DNA of 64,000 nucleotides from Clostridium sp. AWRP (GCF_004006395.2 NZ_CP029758.2:930001-994000), one strand, 5' to 3'. Counted from the first letter of the stretch, positions 35,686 to 45,579 are shown. Notes: a model not told the origin generated them from the sequence alone. Numbers and translations: made by a program.

Positions 35686-36459
35686 ATGTTGTCATTATTT
35701 AGAGCTTTACGGGCTGACTTTCAAAAATTAAAACATACTCAAATATTTTGGATTCACATTGTAATTCCGATAATAGGTGCATTATTTTTTCTGGTCTGTT
35801 ACAATTTATTTAACAAGGTAGAGAATATTGAGAAGCACGTACTTTATTTTGAATTACTTGGCATGGTTTTTCCACTTCTAATTGGAATAATTTGCAGCAT
35901 GGTTGTTTCACAAGAAGAACAAGCAGGTCAATTTCAAGTATTGCTCGGCAGCACAAAATCAAGAAGTATTTCATGTTTAAGTAAGCTGCTTACCTTGATT
36001 TTTATGGGAATGCTTTCTTTATTTTTAGCTCTTGGTATAGTGCTTTTTGGACTAAAATTGTTTTTACATGTATCCAACGTTCCTTATTTATTATATTTTC
36101 AGGTGTTTGGATGGCTTATTTTTAGTAATATATTTATTTATATATTGAGTTTTTTTATCAGTTTAAAGTTTGGCAGAGGAGCATCCATTTTTTTGGGAAT
36201 TGCAGGTATGCTAATTGCTGCGCTAATGATTACAGGACTGGGAGATAGATGCTGGATGTATCTTCCCTGGGCATGGGGTGTAAGGTTTTGTGATTTTGCT
36301 ACTTTGTATTTTGCGCCTGCAGCTATGCATAAAGAAATTCCTTATATTTTATATAGTATTCGAAAAGCATCGTACATTACAGGTGCATATACTTTGGGAA
36401 TATTGATGCTGGAACTTTTATGGTTTCAGTTTTGGGAAGGACGCAAGTGTGATGAGTAA
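35686..36459 (+). CDS. Antimicrobial-peptide ABC transporter, permease 2 (LanG/CprC-like)
   Basis: The protein has about 257 residues from ATG 35686, which follows AGGAGGTGGTATAA; a frame from 35608 overlaps permease 1 and is rejected. It has six membrane helices, with SMVVSQEEQAGQFQVLLGSTKSRSISCLSKLL matching LanG/MutG proteins. It completes the three-gene transporter. A repeat of the R2 family begins at its stop codon. Confidence 0.83.
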   Translation: MLSLFRALRADFQKLKHTQIFWIHIVIPIIGALFFLVCYNLFNKVENIEKHVLYFELLGMVFPLLIGIICSMVVSQEEQAGQFQVLLGSTKSRSISCLSKLLTLIFMGMLSLFLALGIVLFGLKLFLHVSNVPYLLYFQVFGWLIFSNIFIYILSFFISLKFGRGASIFLGIAGMLIAALMITGLGDRCWMYLPWAWGVRFCDFATLYFAPAAMHKEIPYILYSIRKASYITGAYTLGILMLELLWFQFWEGRKCDE

Positions 36460-36642
36460 TCAATTCACAATGTACGATGCACAATTCACAATTAAGGATA
36501 ATTTTCTGTTGTCACATAAAATCTAAAATATAGCACTATTGAAGCAAAGCTTCAATAAGCTTGAAATTTTAAATTTTTCGCAGCACAGCGGAGAAAAATC
36601 TACCGAAATTGTGCATTGTGAACTGTGAATTGTGCATTGATT
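36460..36642 (+). repeat. Repeat R2, copy b
   Basis: The inverted ends are CAATTCACAATGTACGATGC and ATTGTGCATTGTGAACTGTG. The inside has AAGCAAAGCTTCAATAAGCTT and CGCAGCACAGCGGAGAAAAA. It fills the gap between the transporter and the response-regulator gene, ending 15 bases before that start, and may separate the two transcription units or supply part of the leader. Confidence 0.88.
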
Positions 36643-36657
36643 TGAAGGGGGATAGCT

Positions 36658-37317
36658 ATGGCCAAGATTCTTGTAATAGATGATGAAGAGGACATTTTAG
36701 TGCTTGTAAAAAATGTTCTTGCGAAAGATGGGCATGTCGTTACAATTGTCAATAATCCAAAAAAATTTTTGATTAACGAGTACACAAAATATGATCTCAT
36801 TTTATTGGATGTTATGATGCCGGATATAGATGGTTTTGAATTATGTGAGAAAATCCGTGATATAGTGGATTGTCCAATTTTGTTTTTAACTGCTAAAACT
36901 ATGGAAGATGACGTAATGTTTGGACTTGGAATAGGTGGGGATGATTATATAAAAAAACCTTTTAGTACAGGAGAACTTCGTGCTAGAGTAAATGCCCACC
37001 TGAGAAGAGAAAAAAGAGAAAAACATAATATGATTTCTATTTCTGGTATGAAATTCAATTTGACAAGCAAGGAAATTATTATAGAAGATAAAAAAGTGCC
37101 TATGACAAAAAGTGAATATGCTATTTGTGAATTTCTTGCACACAGCAAGGGACAGGTGTTTACAAAAGAGCAAATTTACGAAGCTGTATACGGATATGAA
37201 AGGGAAAGTGACAGCTCAGGTATTGCAGAGCATATAAAAAACATAAGAGCAAAGCTTGCTATTTTTGATTTATCTCCAATTAAAACGGTTTGGGGGATTG
37301 GCTATAAATGGGAATAA
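36658..37317 (+). CDS. Response regulator, OmpR family (CprR-like)
   Basis: The protein has 219 residues. Its receiver domain has the phospho-acceptor D51 (LILLDVMMPDIDG), acidic DD at 8-9 and K104 (DDYIKKPF). The winged-helix domain covers about 125-219 (KSEYAICEFLAHSKGQVFTKEQIYEAVYGYE). ATG 36658 follows GAAGGGGGATAGCT. It overlaps the kinase gene by 10 bases and probably activates the transporter genes upstream. Confidence 0.9.
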   Translation: MAKILVIDDEEDILVLVKNVLAKDGHVVTIVNNPKKFLINEYTKYDLILLDVMMPDIDGFELCEKIRDIVDCPILFLTAKTMEDDVMFGLGIGGDDYIKKPFSTGELRARVNAHLRREKREKHNMISISGMKFNLTSKEIIIEDKKVPMTKSEYAICEFLAHSKGQVFTKEQIYEAVYGYERESDSSGIAEHIKNIRAKLAIFDLSPIKTVWGIGYKWE

Positions 37318-38681
37318 ATAAAAAAACAGTTACAATGAGAGGGATTTTTTTTAGATATCTGATAACTTTAGCTATTATATTTATTGTTGTTTCAGCATTG
37401 TATATTGAATTTGTTTTTTTGCTTATAAATGCTAATGTATTTTTACCTGCAAATTATAGTGAAAATTTAGTTTCAAATGTAAAATCTAAACTTCAAACAG
37501 CACCTACTATAACAGAAAATATGATTCCTAAAGGATGTAAATTTGTTGTTTTTGATAAAAGTTATAGAGTGGTTAAAACAGATTTAAATTCTAAAGATTT
37601 AGACGAAGCTAAAAGGTATGCAAGGGGAGAGGGATATAATAACCATTGGGAGACAAAACAGTATTATATTATACAAAGAAAAGATGGTTTATGCATACTT
37701 CAGTATTATATTATAATGAGATATAGTTCTGACTTTTTAAATAGTAATCTACCTAATCCCCAAGGAATGTTTGTTTTGGTGTATATTTTTTTATTTGTTA
37801 CAATTATTTTTATAATTTCAACACTTTATGCACGAAGGCTAAAGAAACAGTTAAATCCCTTACTTGAAGTATCAGAAAAAATCAAGGAACAGGATTTGGA
37901 TTTTGAGATAACTCATTCAAGGATAAAAGAATTTGACAGCGTTTTATTGTCACTGTCAGATATGAAAGAGGAATTAAAAAAATCCCTAAAAGAGCAGTGG
38001 CACATTGAACAGGATAAAAGAAAGCAGATTTCAGCTCTTGTCCATGATATAAAAACACCCCTTGCGGTTATTAAGGGCAATGCAGAATTATTAATAGATT
38101 CACCTTTAAATGAGGAACAGAAGGAATATACAGCATTTATTCATAAAAATTCTAATCAAATTGAGAAATATATAAAAATACTTATTGAATTATCTAGAGC
38201 AGAAGAAGGGTTTTGCATACAGCCATGTAAAGTGAATACAAGTGAGTTTGTAGAAAATATTCATAATCAATTAAATGCACTTGCGTGTACAAAAAAATTA
38301 CAAGTTGAATTTGAAGAAGAGTGTTTGCCTAAAGAAATTGTAGTTGATCAAAGTTTATTATACAGGGCAATTATTAATGTCATTTCTAATGGTGTAGATT
38401 ATTCACCAGATAATAGTAAAATTTATTTTAAAGCCGCAGGCTTTCAGGATAACATATGCTTTACCGTTACTGATAGTGGTAAAGGTTTTTCAAATAAAGA
38501 CATTAAATTTGCTGCAGCACAATTTTATATGGGTGATAACAGTAGAACGTCTAAAACACATTACGGTATGGGATTATTTATTGCCTATTCTATCTTAAAA
38601 CAGCATAAAGGAGAGCTCCATATTGGAAACTCGCCTGTTACAGGAGGAGGACAAGTCACTCTTGAAGTTCCAGTAGAATGA
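37308..38681 (+). CDS. Sensor histidine kinase (CprK-like)
   Basis: The protein has 457 residues. Membrane helices at about 13-40 and 152-174 flank an extracellular sensor of some 110 residues. HAMP, dimerisation and ATPase domains follow. The H-box has H246 in LVHDIKTPLAVIKGNAELL, the N-box NVISNGVDYSP and the G-box TDSGKGFSNKD. The large extracellular loop fits direct peptide sensing, unlike BceS-type kinases. It overlaps the regulator gene and is followed by a terminator. Confidence 0.9.
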   Translation: MGINKKTVTMRGIFFRYLITLAIIFIVVSALYIEFVFLLINANVFLPANYSENLVSNVKSKLQTAPTITENMIPKGCKFVVFDKSYRVVKTDLNSKDLDEAKRYARGEGYNNHWETKQYYIIQRKDGLCILQYYIIMRYSSDFLNSNLPNPQGMFVLVYIFLFVTIIFIISTLYARRLKKQLNPLLEVSEKIKEQDLDFEITHSRIKEFDSVLLSLSDMKEELKKSLKEQWHIEQDKRKQISALVHDIKTPLAVIKGNAELLIDSPLNEEQKEYTAFIHKNSNQIEKYIKILIELSRAEEGFCIQPCKVNTSEFVENIHNQLNALACTKKLQVEFEEECLPKEIVVDQSLLYRAIINVISNGVDYSPDNSKIYFKAAGFQDNICFTVTDSGKGFSNKDIKFAAAQFYMGDNSRTSKTHYGMGLFIAYSILKQHKGELHIGNSPVTGGGQVTLEVPVE

Positions 38682-38755
38682 AATTTATATGATATTTTTT
38701 GAAAATAAATTTGCATAATTTAAATATTACTTATATAATAATTTTGAAGTTAACT

Positions 38756-38782
38756 ACCTTCTTTTTTGAGAAGGTTTTTTTT
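38756..38782 (+). terminator. Rho-independent terminator after the kinase gene
   Basis: ACCTTCT and AGAAGGT pair across TTTTTG, followed by eight Ts. Confidence 0.9.
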
Positions 38783-38820
38783 CGTAAATATATATGGAAA
38801 TGTGTGAAAGGGGAAATTTT

Positions 38821-40770
38821 ATGGAGGGCAAAGAAAGAAATGTCTATGATGTAAACTCCTTAACTTCATTGGAGAAACTTGAACCAGTACGTGTTAGACC
38901 GGGAATGTACATAGGTTCAACTGGCAGTAAAGGTCTCCATCATTGCATATGGGAGCTTTTGGACAATGCTATAGATGAAATTTCCAATGGATTTGGAGAT
39001 AGGGCATATGTTACATTAAACAAGGATGGCAGCGTGTCAGTGCAGGACAACGGAAGGGGAATACCTACTGGAATTCATCCTGTAAAGAAAAAGAATGGAG
39101 TGGAAATGGTGTTTACTGAACTTCATACAGGAGGAAAATTCAATAATTCAGTGTACAAGACTTCAGGTGGTCTTCACGGTGTAGGGGCAGCAGTAGTGAA
39201 TGCTCTGTCTACCTGGATGGAAGTAGAGATCAGGCAAAAGGGGCATGTATATAAACAAAGATTTGAATATGCCTATGATAAGTCACTAAAGAAAAATATG
39301 CCTGGTACACCAGTAACGGGCATTAAAGTAATAGGAGATACAGATGATACAGGTACAAAGGTAACCTTTATGCCTGATAGTAAAGTTTTTTCTACCACTG
39401 ATTTTAAAATCGATGTAATAGATGAAAGGTTAAAAGAGTTGGCCTTCCAAAATAAAGGTATAACTTTAAAATTAATTGATAATACAGGAGAAGAAAGCAT
39501 AGAAAGGGAGTACCATTCAGAGAGGGGACTTCTGGATTTTATAGATTATTTAAATGAGAGTAAAACACCTATTCATAAGAATCCAATACTATTTGAAGGT
39601 GAAAGAAAGATAAATGATTTAGGTATGCATGGAGAGGTATGCATGCAATTTACGGATTCTACTACCTATCATATAGCAAGTTATGTAAATAATATTCCTA
39701 CTACAGAATCAGGAACCCATGAAAGTGGATTTAAAACGGGTATGACAAGAGCGTTTAAAGAATGGACTAAAAAATTAAATTTACTCAAGGAAAAAGATAA
39801 GGAATTTGAAGGGGACGACTTAAGAGAAGGAATGACAGCTATAGTTAAGATAAAAATAACTAATCCTATATTTGAAGGTCAGACCAAGACAAAGCTTGGA
39901 AATACAGAAGCCTATACTATGATGAATGATCTTGCCTATACAAAGCTTTCAGAATGGATAGAAGATAATAAAGAGATAGCATCTGCTATAATAAATAATG
40001 CTCTCCATGCTGCAGCAAGAAGAGAGAAGATAAAAAAGATAAATGATGCGGAAAAGAAAAAGATAGGCAAAGGTGCGGCTCCTCTTGCTGGGAAAGTTGC
40101 AGTATGCACATTAAAGGATTCTTCAAAATGTGAATTTATAGTAGTTGAAGGTGATTCTGCGGGAGGTTCTGCAAAACAGGCCAGAGATAGAAGATTCCAG
40201 ACTATAATGCCTTCTAAGGGTAAAATTATGAATACGGAAAAGCAGAAGCTTGAAAACGTCCTTGGAAGTGAAGAACTTAAGATATTTAATACTGCTATAG
40301 GTACTGGAATACTTGAAAATTATAATGAAAGTGACTTAAAATATGATAAAATTATAATTTTAAGTGATGCAGATGTAGATGGATATCATATAAGGTCCCT
40401 TTGGATGACTTATATATATAGATATATGAGACAGCTCATTTCAAATGGTCACCTTTATATAGCACTGCCGCCACTTTATAAAGTATATAAGCAGAATAAA
40501 GGCAAAGAGATAATTAAGTATGCCTATAGTGATGAGACACTGCCAGATGCAAAAAAGAAAATAGGAAAAGGTGTGCTTGTACAGAGATACAAAGGACTTG
40601 GTGAAATGAATCCAGACCAGCTCTGGGAAACTACTTTAAACCCTGAAACGAGAACACTGCAGCAGATAACTATAGATGATGCTGCTAAAGCTGAAAAGAT
40701 GGTATCACTTTTAATGGGAGATGTAGTTGCGCCTAGAAAAAAATATATGTATAAATATGCACAATTTTAG
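38821..40770 (+). CDS. parE: Type IIA topoisomerase subunit B (topoisomerase IV ParE type)
   Basis: The protein has 649 residues from ATG 38821 (GAAAGGGG upstream; a frame from 38794 is longer but has no ribosome site). The GHKL ATPase motifs are ELLDNAIDEI, DNGRGIPTGIHP and GGLHGVGAAVVNAL. The TOPRIM motifs are EGDSAGGSAKQARDR and LSDADVDGYHIRSLW. It pairs with the subunit A gene 80 bases on. With no full GyrA box in that partner, topoisomerase IV is favoured over gyrase. Confidence 0.9.
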   Translation: MEGKERNVYDVNSLTSLEKLEPVRVRPGMYIGSTGSKGLHHCIWELLDNAIDEISNGFGDRAYVTLNKDGSVSVQDNGRGIPTGIHPVKKKNGVEMVFTELHTGGKFNNSVYKTSGGLHGVGAAVVNALSTWMEVEIRQKGHVYKQRFEYAYDKSLKKNMPGTPVTGIKVIGDTDDTGTKVTFMPDSKVFSTTDFKIDVIDERLKELAFQNKGITLKLIDNTGEESIEREYHSERGLLDFIDYLNESKTPIHKNPILFEGERKINDLGMHGEVCMQFTDSTTYHIASYVNNIPTTESGTHESGFKTGMTRAFKEWTKKLNLLKEKDKEFEGDDLREGMTAIVKIKITNPIFEGQTKTKLGNTEAYTMMNDLAYTKLSEWIEDNKEIASAIINNALHAAARREKIKKINDAEKKKIGKGAAPLAGKVAVCTLKDSSKCEFIVVEGDSAGGSAKQARDRRFQTIMPSKGKIMNTEKQKLENVLGSEELKIFNTAIGTGILENYNESDLKYDKIIILSDADVDGYHIRSLWMTYIYRYMRQLISNGHLYIALPPLYKVYKQNKGKEIIKYAYSDETLPDAKKKIGKGVLVQRYKGLGEMNPDQLWETTLNPETRTLQQITIDDAAKAEKMVSLLMGDVVAPRKKYMYKYAQF

Positions 40771-40806
40771 ATAATTCACAGTTCACAATGCACAATTCAC
40801 AGTTGC
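40771..40806 (+). repeat. Solo end of repeat R2
   Basis: ATAATTCACAGTTCACAATG and CACAATTCACAGTT match one arm of the R2 family only. It starts immediately after the parE stop. Confidence 0.75.
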
Positions 40807-40849
40807 TGAAATTTTACAGGTGAAACTGAAAGAATCGGAGGAAATGGAT

Positions 40850-43723
40850 TTGGTTAAGAACACAGTAATTCCAAAAGATAACAATATAATAAAAATTCCT
40901 ATAGAAGAAGCTATGCCGGACAATTATCTTCCTTATGCAGTAGAAGTGGCAAAGGACAGGGCACTTCCTGATGTTAGAGATGGGTTAAAACCTGTACATA
41001 GAAGGATAATATATGGGTCATATATGTTAAAGGCCTTTCCAGATAAACCATATTACAAGTCTGCCAGGATAGTAGGAGACATCCTTGGAAAATATCATCC
41101 TCATGGAGATACTTCCGTATATGACGCCATGGTAATACTAGCCCAGGATTTTACAACAAGGATGCCAATTATAGATGGTCATGGAAATTGGGGAAGTCAG
41201 GATGGAGATAGTGCAGCTGCCATGCGTTATACAGAAGCAAGACTTACACCTATTGCTATGGAGATGATAAGAGATATAGAAAAAGGTGTAGTAAATATGG
41301 TGGATAATTATTCTGGCTCTGAAAAGGAACCGGAAGTTCTTCCTGCAAGATATCCCAACTTACTTGTAAATGGAGCTTTTGGAATAGCCGTAGGTCTTGC
41401 CACTAACATACCACCACATAATTTAAGGGAAGTAATAGATGCGACTGTAGCATATATTGATGATAGAGACATAACTGTAGAAGAACTTATGAATTACATA
41501 AAAGGACCGGATTTACCTACAGGAGGAATAATTATAGGTAAAAAATCTATGATTTCAGCCTATGAAACAGGAGAAGGAAAGGTTACACTAAGGGCCAAGA
41601 CTTCTATAGAGAAATTGGACAGCGGAAGACTTGGAATAGTTATTACAGAGTTCCCTTATAGAAGGAGTAAGGCAAAATTACTTCAGGTAATTTCTGAAAT
41701 GACTGCAGACAAAAGGTATGCTAGGGCACTAGAGCCTATATCAGACATAAGGGATGAATCTGATAGAAGTGGTATAAGAGCAGTAATAGAATTCAAAAAA
41801 TCTACAGATATGAAATTGGCTCAGAAGATTTTAAAATATTTACTAAAGAAAACGGATCTTCAATGCAATATATCTTTTAATATGGTAGCATTAGGAGACG
41901 GAAAGCCGATAACTATGGGGTTAAAACTCATATTGAAATATTATGTGGAATACCAAAAGGAAATCATAACAAAGAGAACTAAAAGGGAGTTGGAAGAAGC
42001 AAAAAAGAGATTTCATATCGTAGAGGGATTTATAAAAGCTCTAGGTATAATGGATGAAATTATAAAGACTATTAGAAGCTCTAAATCGAAAAAAGATGCT
42101 GCTTCAAACCTTATGGAACAGTTTGATTTTACATACCCACAGGCGGAGGCTATATTGGAGCTTATGCTGTACAGGCTCACTGGACTTGAAATAGATTCTT
42201 TTGAAAAAGAACATGAAAAACTTTTGAAGGTTATAAAAAAACTTACTAAAATATTGGAAAGTGAGAAGGAAATTTTAAAAGTTATAAAAAAGGAACTTAT
42301 TGAAGTTGGAGAAAAGTATGGGGACGATAGAAGAACTGCTATTGTTGAAGAAGATGAAAAGGCAAAAATAGATGTAGATGAAATTATAATAGATGAAGAT
42401 GTAGTTATCACTATGTCAAAAGAGGGATATATAAAGAGGACCTCTTTAAAAAGTTATAATCGCTCTAGTGGAAAAGTTGAAGATATAGAATATAGAGAAG
42501 GAGATTTCAACGAGTATTTTATAAATTCCAGCACAAAAGATACCCTTATGTTCTTTACAGATTCTGGTGATATGTATAGGATTAGAGGAATGGATATCCC
42601 TGAGCTTAAGTGGAAGGAAAAAGGAGAAAAGCTGGATAACTTGATAAAAGGGATTGATTTAGAAGAAAATCACATAACTGCAGTATACAGTATAAAAGAT
42701 TTTAATTTGCAAAAGGATTTTGTGTTTTTTACTAGCATTGGTGGAATAAAAAGAACGGGAATTGAGTTATTCATCACAAATTATACAAAACTTATGGCAT
42801 TGAAATTAAAAAATGGGGAAAAACTTATAGGGGTAGAACTTGTTGATAGAAGTACAAATGTAGAATTTATAAAAGTAGAAACTAAATCCGGACTTGAGTT
42901 TACGGTAAAAAGTCCAGAACTTAATTTAGAAGATAGAAATATAGTTACTACACCACTTGTTACATTACAAGGAGAAGATTTTGCAGTAAAGATGGATTTT
43001 TCAACAGAGCCAGAATATAAGGAGTTTTATATAAACATAAATAAGTCTGGAATAATTAAAGTTTTAAATTCAGGAAAATCTTCTAAAAGTGTGTTTACCA
43101 ATTCTTTAAGTTACATATTGATATTTACATTAGATGGAGAAGTCTTTTCTATACCTGCTTTTATGCTTCAGAACGTAGATAATAGTGGCATAGATATTAA
43201 GGTACTTATGAATAATATAGATGTAGGTAACATATTAAAGATAATTTCTGTGGAGAATTTTGATTGCGGATATGTATACTTTTTTACCCAATATGGTATG
43301 GTAAAAAAGACTGCATTAATGGAATTTAAACAGGTTGCTGGATGTTCTACTGCTTATAAATTTAAGGATAAAAAAGATTCTCTTGTAAATGTAGAATACA
43401 GTGACAAGGAAGAAATAGAAATATTTTTAATAACTGAAAGAGGAATGGGAATAAAGTTTAAAGCAAATACCGTAAATGCTATGGGAAAATTAGCTGCAGG
43501 TGTTACAGCTATAAGTTTAAAGGAAGATGATAAGGTATCATATTGTTTCCTTATAGATGGTAATGATAGCAAAGATTATAAGCTAAACCTAATTTCTGAA
43601 AAAGGAAACAAAGAGCAAATAAATTTAAAAGATGTAGTCCTTCAAAATAGAGCAGGAAGGGGAAAAAGCATCATGCTTATAGTTATGGACGATAAGGTTA
43701 AAAAAGTCCACATTAACTATTAA
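40850..43723 (+). CDS. parC: Type IIA topoisomerase subunit A (topoisomerase IV ParC type)
   Basis: The protein has about 957 residues. The breakage-reunion domain has RALPDVRDGLKPVHRRIIYG, KYHPHGDTSVYDAMV and the active tyrosine in AAMRYTEARL (about Y127). A coiled coil lies at about 400-480, and a beta-pinwheel fills the C-terminus. The gyrase GyrA box QRRGGKG is absent; the end has QNRAGRGK, a degenerate form. That supports decatenating topoisomerase IV. TTG 40850 has GGAGG eight bases upstream. GTG 40820 and ATG 40844 are alternatives. Confidence 0.9.
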   Translation: MVKNTVIPKDNNIIKIPIEEAMPDNYLPYAVEVAKDRALPDVRDGLKPVHRRIIYGSYMLKAFPDKPYYKSARIVGDILGKYHPHGDTSVYDAMVILAQDFTTRMPIIDGHGNWGSQDGDSAAAMRYTEARLTPIAMEMIRDIEKGVVNMVDNYSGSEKEPEVLPARYPNLLVNGAFGIAVGLATNIPPHNLREVIDATVAYIDDRDITVEELMNYIKGPDLPTGGIIIGKKSMISAYETGEGKVTLRAKTSIEKLDSGRLGIVITEFPYRRSKAKLLQVISEMTADKRYARALEPISDIRDESDRSGIRAVIEFKKSTDMKLAQKILKYLLKKTDLQCNISFNMVALGDGKPITMGLKLILKYYVEYQKEIITKRTKRELEEAKKRFHIVEGFIKALGIMDEIIKTIRSSKSKKDAASNLMEQFDFTYPQAEAILELMLYRLTGLEIDSFEKEHEKLLKVIKKLTKILESEKEILKVIKKELIEVGEKYGDDRRTAIVEEDEKAKIDVDEIIIDEDVVITMSKEGYIKRTSLKSYNRSSGKVEDIEYREGDFNEYFINSSTKDTLMFFTDSGDMYRIRGMDIPELKWKEKGEKLDNLIKGIDLEENHITAVYSIKDFNLQKDFVFFTSIGGIKRTGIELFITNYTKLMALKLKNGEKLIGVELVDRSTNVEFIKVETKSGLEFTVKSPELNLEDRNIVTTPLVTLQGEDFAVKMDFSTEPEYKEFYININKSGIIKVLNSGKSSKSVFTNSLSYILIFTLDGEVFSIPAFMLQNVDNSGIDIKVLMNNIDVGNILKIISVENFDCGYVYFFTQYGMVKKTALMEFKQVAGCSTAYKFKDKKDSLVNVEYSDKEEIEIFLITERGMGIKFKANTVNAMGKLAAGVTAISLKEDDKVSYCFLIDGNDSKDYKLNLISEKGNKEQINLKDVVLQNRAGRGKSIMLIVMDDKVKKVHINY

Positions 43724-43747
43724 TTTTTCATTCTTAACTATTAATTT

Positions 43748-43806
43748 AAAGAGAGTCTTACTTTAAAAGAACTAACATAACTGGTTCTTTTAAAGTAAGA
43801 CTCTTT
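43748..43806 (+). terminator. Strong terminator after parC
   Basis: AGAGTCTTACTTTAAAAGAAC pairs with GTTCTTTTAAAGTAAGACTC over about 20 bases, then TTTTCT. Confidence 0.9.
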
Positions 43807-43880
43807 TCTATGAGTTTTGAAATAAAATATTAAATACTCAACTTTTCACTAATAAACTATATATAGTATAATTGAATTAT

Positions 43881-43953
43881 AGTAAGAAACTATTAAGCTG
43901 AAGAATGTAAAAAATATCCGAAGTATAAGTTGATTTTTTGCTTAGAAACACAT
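43881..43953 (-). repeat. Partial R1 repeat (copy D) upstream of lplA
   Basis: TGTAAAAAATATCCGAAGT and ATTTTTTGCTTAGAAAC match one end of copy C (28890-28955) with few changes. A short inverted match (TATAGTAAGAAAC) lies on the other side, so the hairpin centre has probably been deleted. The conserved loop is absent. It lies just ahead of the lplA ribosome site. Confidence 0.75.
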
Positions 43954-43974
43954 ATGCGAAAAGGAGAAAAAATA

Positions 43975-44964
43975 ATGATAAACGTTGTTAATAATTCAAA
44001 TAATCCATATTTTAACCTTGCCCTTGAGGAATATTTTGTGAAATATAAAGATTTAAGAGAAGATATATTAATATTGTGGCAGAATGAACCAGTTATAGTA
44101 GTTGGTAAAAATCAAAATACTTATGAAGAGTTAAATCTGGAATATGTAGATAAAAACAATATTAAAGTTGTGAGAAGGTTGTCTGGTGGAGGTGCAGTAT
44201 ACCATGATCTTGGCAATTTGAATTTTACTATAATAAAAAATAAATCCAAACTTCATAAAAACGATTTCTCTTTCTTTTCACTACCAGTAGTGTCCTGTCT
44301 AAATAAATTGGGAGTTAAAGCAACTTTCAGTGGCAGAAATGACATTTTAATAGATGGAAAAAAGTTTTCTGGTAATTCACAGTATTTTCATAAGGAAAAG
44401 TTATTGCATCATGGAACTATTTTATTTTCAAGTGATTTAACTATATTGTCAAAGGCATTAAAAGTAAAAAAAGAAAAATTTGAATCTAAGGGAATAAAAT
44501 CGGTAAAAAGCAGAGTTACAAATATAAGTGAACATATTGATAAAGGGTTATCACTTATAAAATTTAAAGATATGTTAATTCAATGCTTTTTTGAAAGCAG
44601 AAAAGAGAATCCTAAAAATTATGTTTTAAGTGAGGAAGATACGAAAAAGATAAATGAACTTGTTAACAATAAGTATGGCACCTGGGAATGGAATTTTGGA
44701 AAATCTCCTAAGTTTAATTATAATAAAGAAATGAGATTTGATGCAGGAAGTATATGTGTAAAGGTAAATGTAATTGATGGAATGATGAAGGAATTTAAAG
44801 TAGAGGGCGACTTCTTTGAGGAAAATCCTATAAAGGAAATGGAAGATCTATTTATTGATAAAAAGTTTAATATTGAAGAGATAAAAAATATTATAGAAGA
44901 AAATGATGTGTCAAAGTATATTTTAAAACTAACTAATGATGACTTTATGAAATTATTTTTATGA
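43975..44964 (+). CDS. lplA: Lipoate-protein ligase A
   Basis: The protein has 329 residues from ATG 43975 behind AAAGGAG (an earlier frame from 43930 runs through repeat D). The lipoate-binding loop is VRRLSGGGAVYHDLGNLNFTII and the catalytic lysine region DILIDGKKFSGNSQYF. A C-terminal accessory domain follows (residues about 245-329). It activates lipoate with ATP and attaches it to acceptor proteins such as glycine cleavage H protein. No acceptor gene is next to it. Confidence 0.92.
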   Translation: MINVVNNSNNPYFNLALEEYFVKYKDLREDILILWQNEPVIVVGKNQNTYEELNLEYVDKNNIKVVRRLSGGGAVYHDLGNLNFTIIKNKSKLHKNDFSFFSLPVVSCLNKLGVKATFSGRNDILIDGKKFSGNSQYFHKEKLLHHGTILFSSDLTILSKALKVKKEKFESKGIKSVKSRVTNISEHIDKGLSLIKFKDMLIQCFFESRKENPKNYVLSEEDTKKINELVNNKYGTWEWNFGKSPKFNYNKEMRFDAGSICVKVNVIDGMMKEFKVEGDFFEENPIKEMEDLFIDKKFNIEEIKNIIEENDVSKYILKLTNDDFMKLFL

Positions 44965-45024
44965 TTTTATATGTATAATTATCAATTTAATACTGTGCTA
45001 TAATTGATTTGAGGTGGTTGTATT

Positions 45025-45579
45025 ATGAAAAAGGCTATAGTTTTACTTGCAAGAGGTTTTGAGGAAGTAGAGGCTTTAACTTGTGTAGATATTTTGAGAA
45101 GAGGTGGGATACACTGTATAACTTGTTCTATAAATTCTGAAGATGATGTAATGGGTACCCATGAGATACATGTAAAGGCTAACAGCCTATTAGAAAAAAC
45201 CAATACGGATAAATATGATGCTTTAATAATACCTGGTGGAATGCCTGGAGCAGCTAATTTGAGAGATAACCATCAGGTTATACAAGTTGTAAAAGACTTC
45301 AATAATTCTAAAAAGATAGTAGCTGCTATTTGTGCAGGACCTATAGTATTAAAAAAAGCAGGTATTATTGAAAATAAGAAGGTAACTTCCTATCCAGGAT
45401 ATGAAAATGATATAGCACCTGTAAGCTATAGTGAGGATGTAGTGGTTCAAGATGAAAATATTATAACAAGTAGGGGCCCTGCTACTGCCATGCATTTTGC
45501 CTTTAAAATTTTAGAAAATTTGGCAGATAGGGATACTTTGGAAAAGTTAAAGAAAGATATGCTTTTTAATTTAGTTTGA
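45025..45579 (+). CDS. DJ-1/PfpI family protein (YajL type)
   Basis: The protein has 184 residues. The nucleophile elbow is AAICAGPIVLKKAGI with C103. E16 in GFEEVEALTCVDILRRGG is the conserved partner of the cysteine. GGMPGAANLRDN and SRGPATAMHFAFKILE are characteristic of the YajL/ThiJ branch, which has deglycase or chaperone activity. ATG 45025 follows TTGAGGTGG. Despite the old ThiJ name nothing ties it to thiamine. Confidence 0.88.
   Translation: MKKAIVLLARGFEEVEALTCVDILRRGGIHCITCSINSEDDVMGTHEIHVKANSLLEKTNTDKYDALIIPGGMPGAANLRDNHQVIQVVKDFNNSKKIVAAICAGPIVLKKAGIIENKKVTSYPGYENDIAPVSYSEDVVVQDENIITSRGPATAMHFAFKILENLADRDTLEKLKKDMLFNLV

Noticed and set aside
34207..36459. Lantibiotic biosynthesis cluster
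   Set aside because: Only transporter and regulator genes are present; there is no precursor peptide or modification enzyme nearby.
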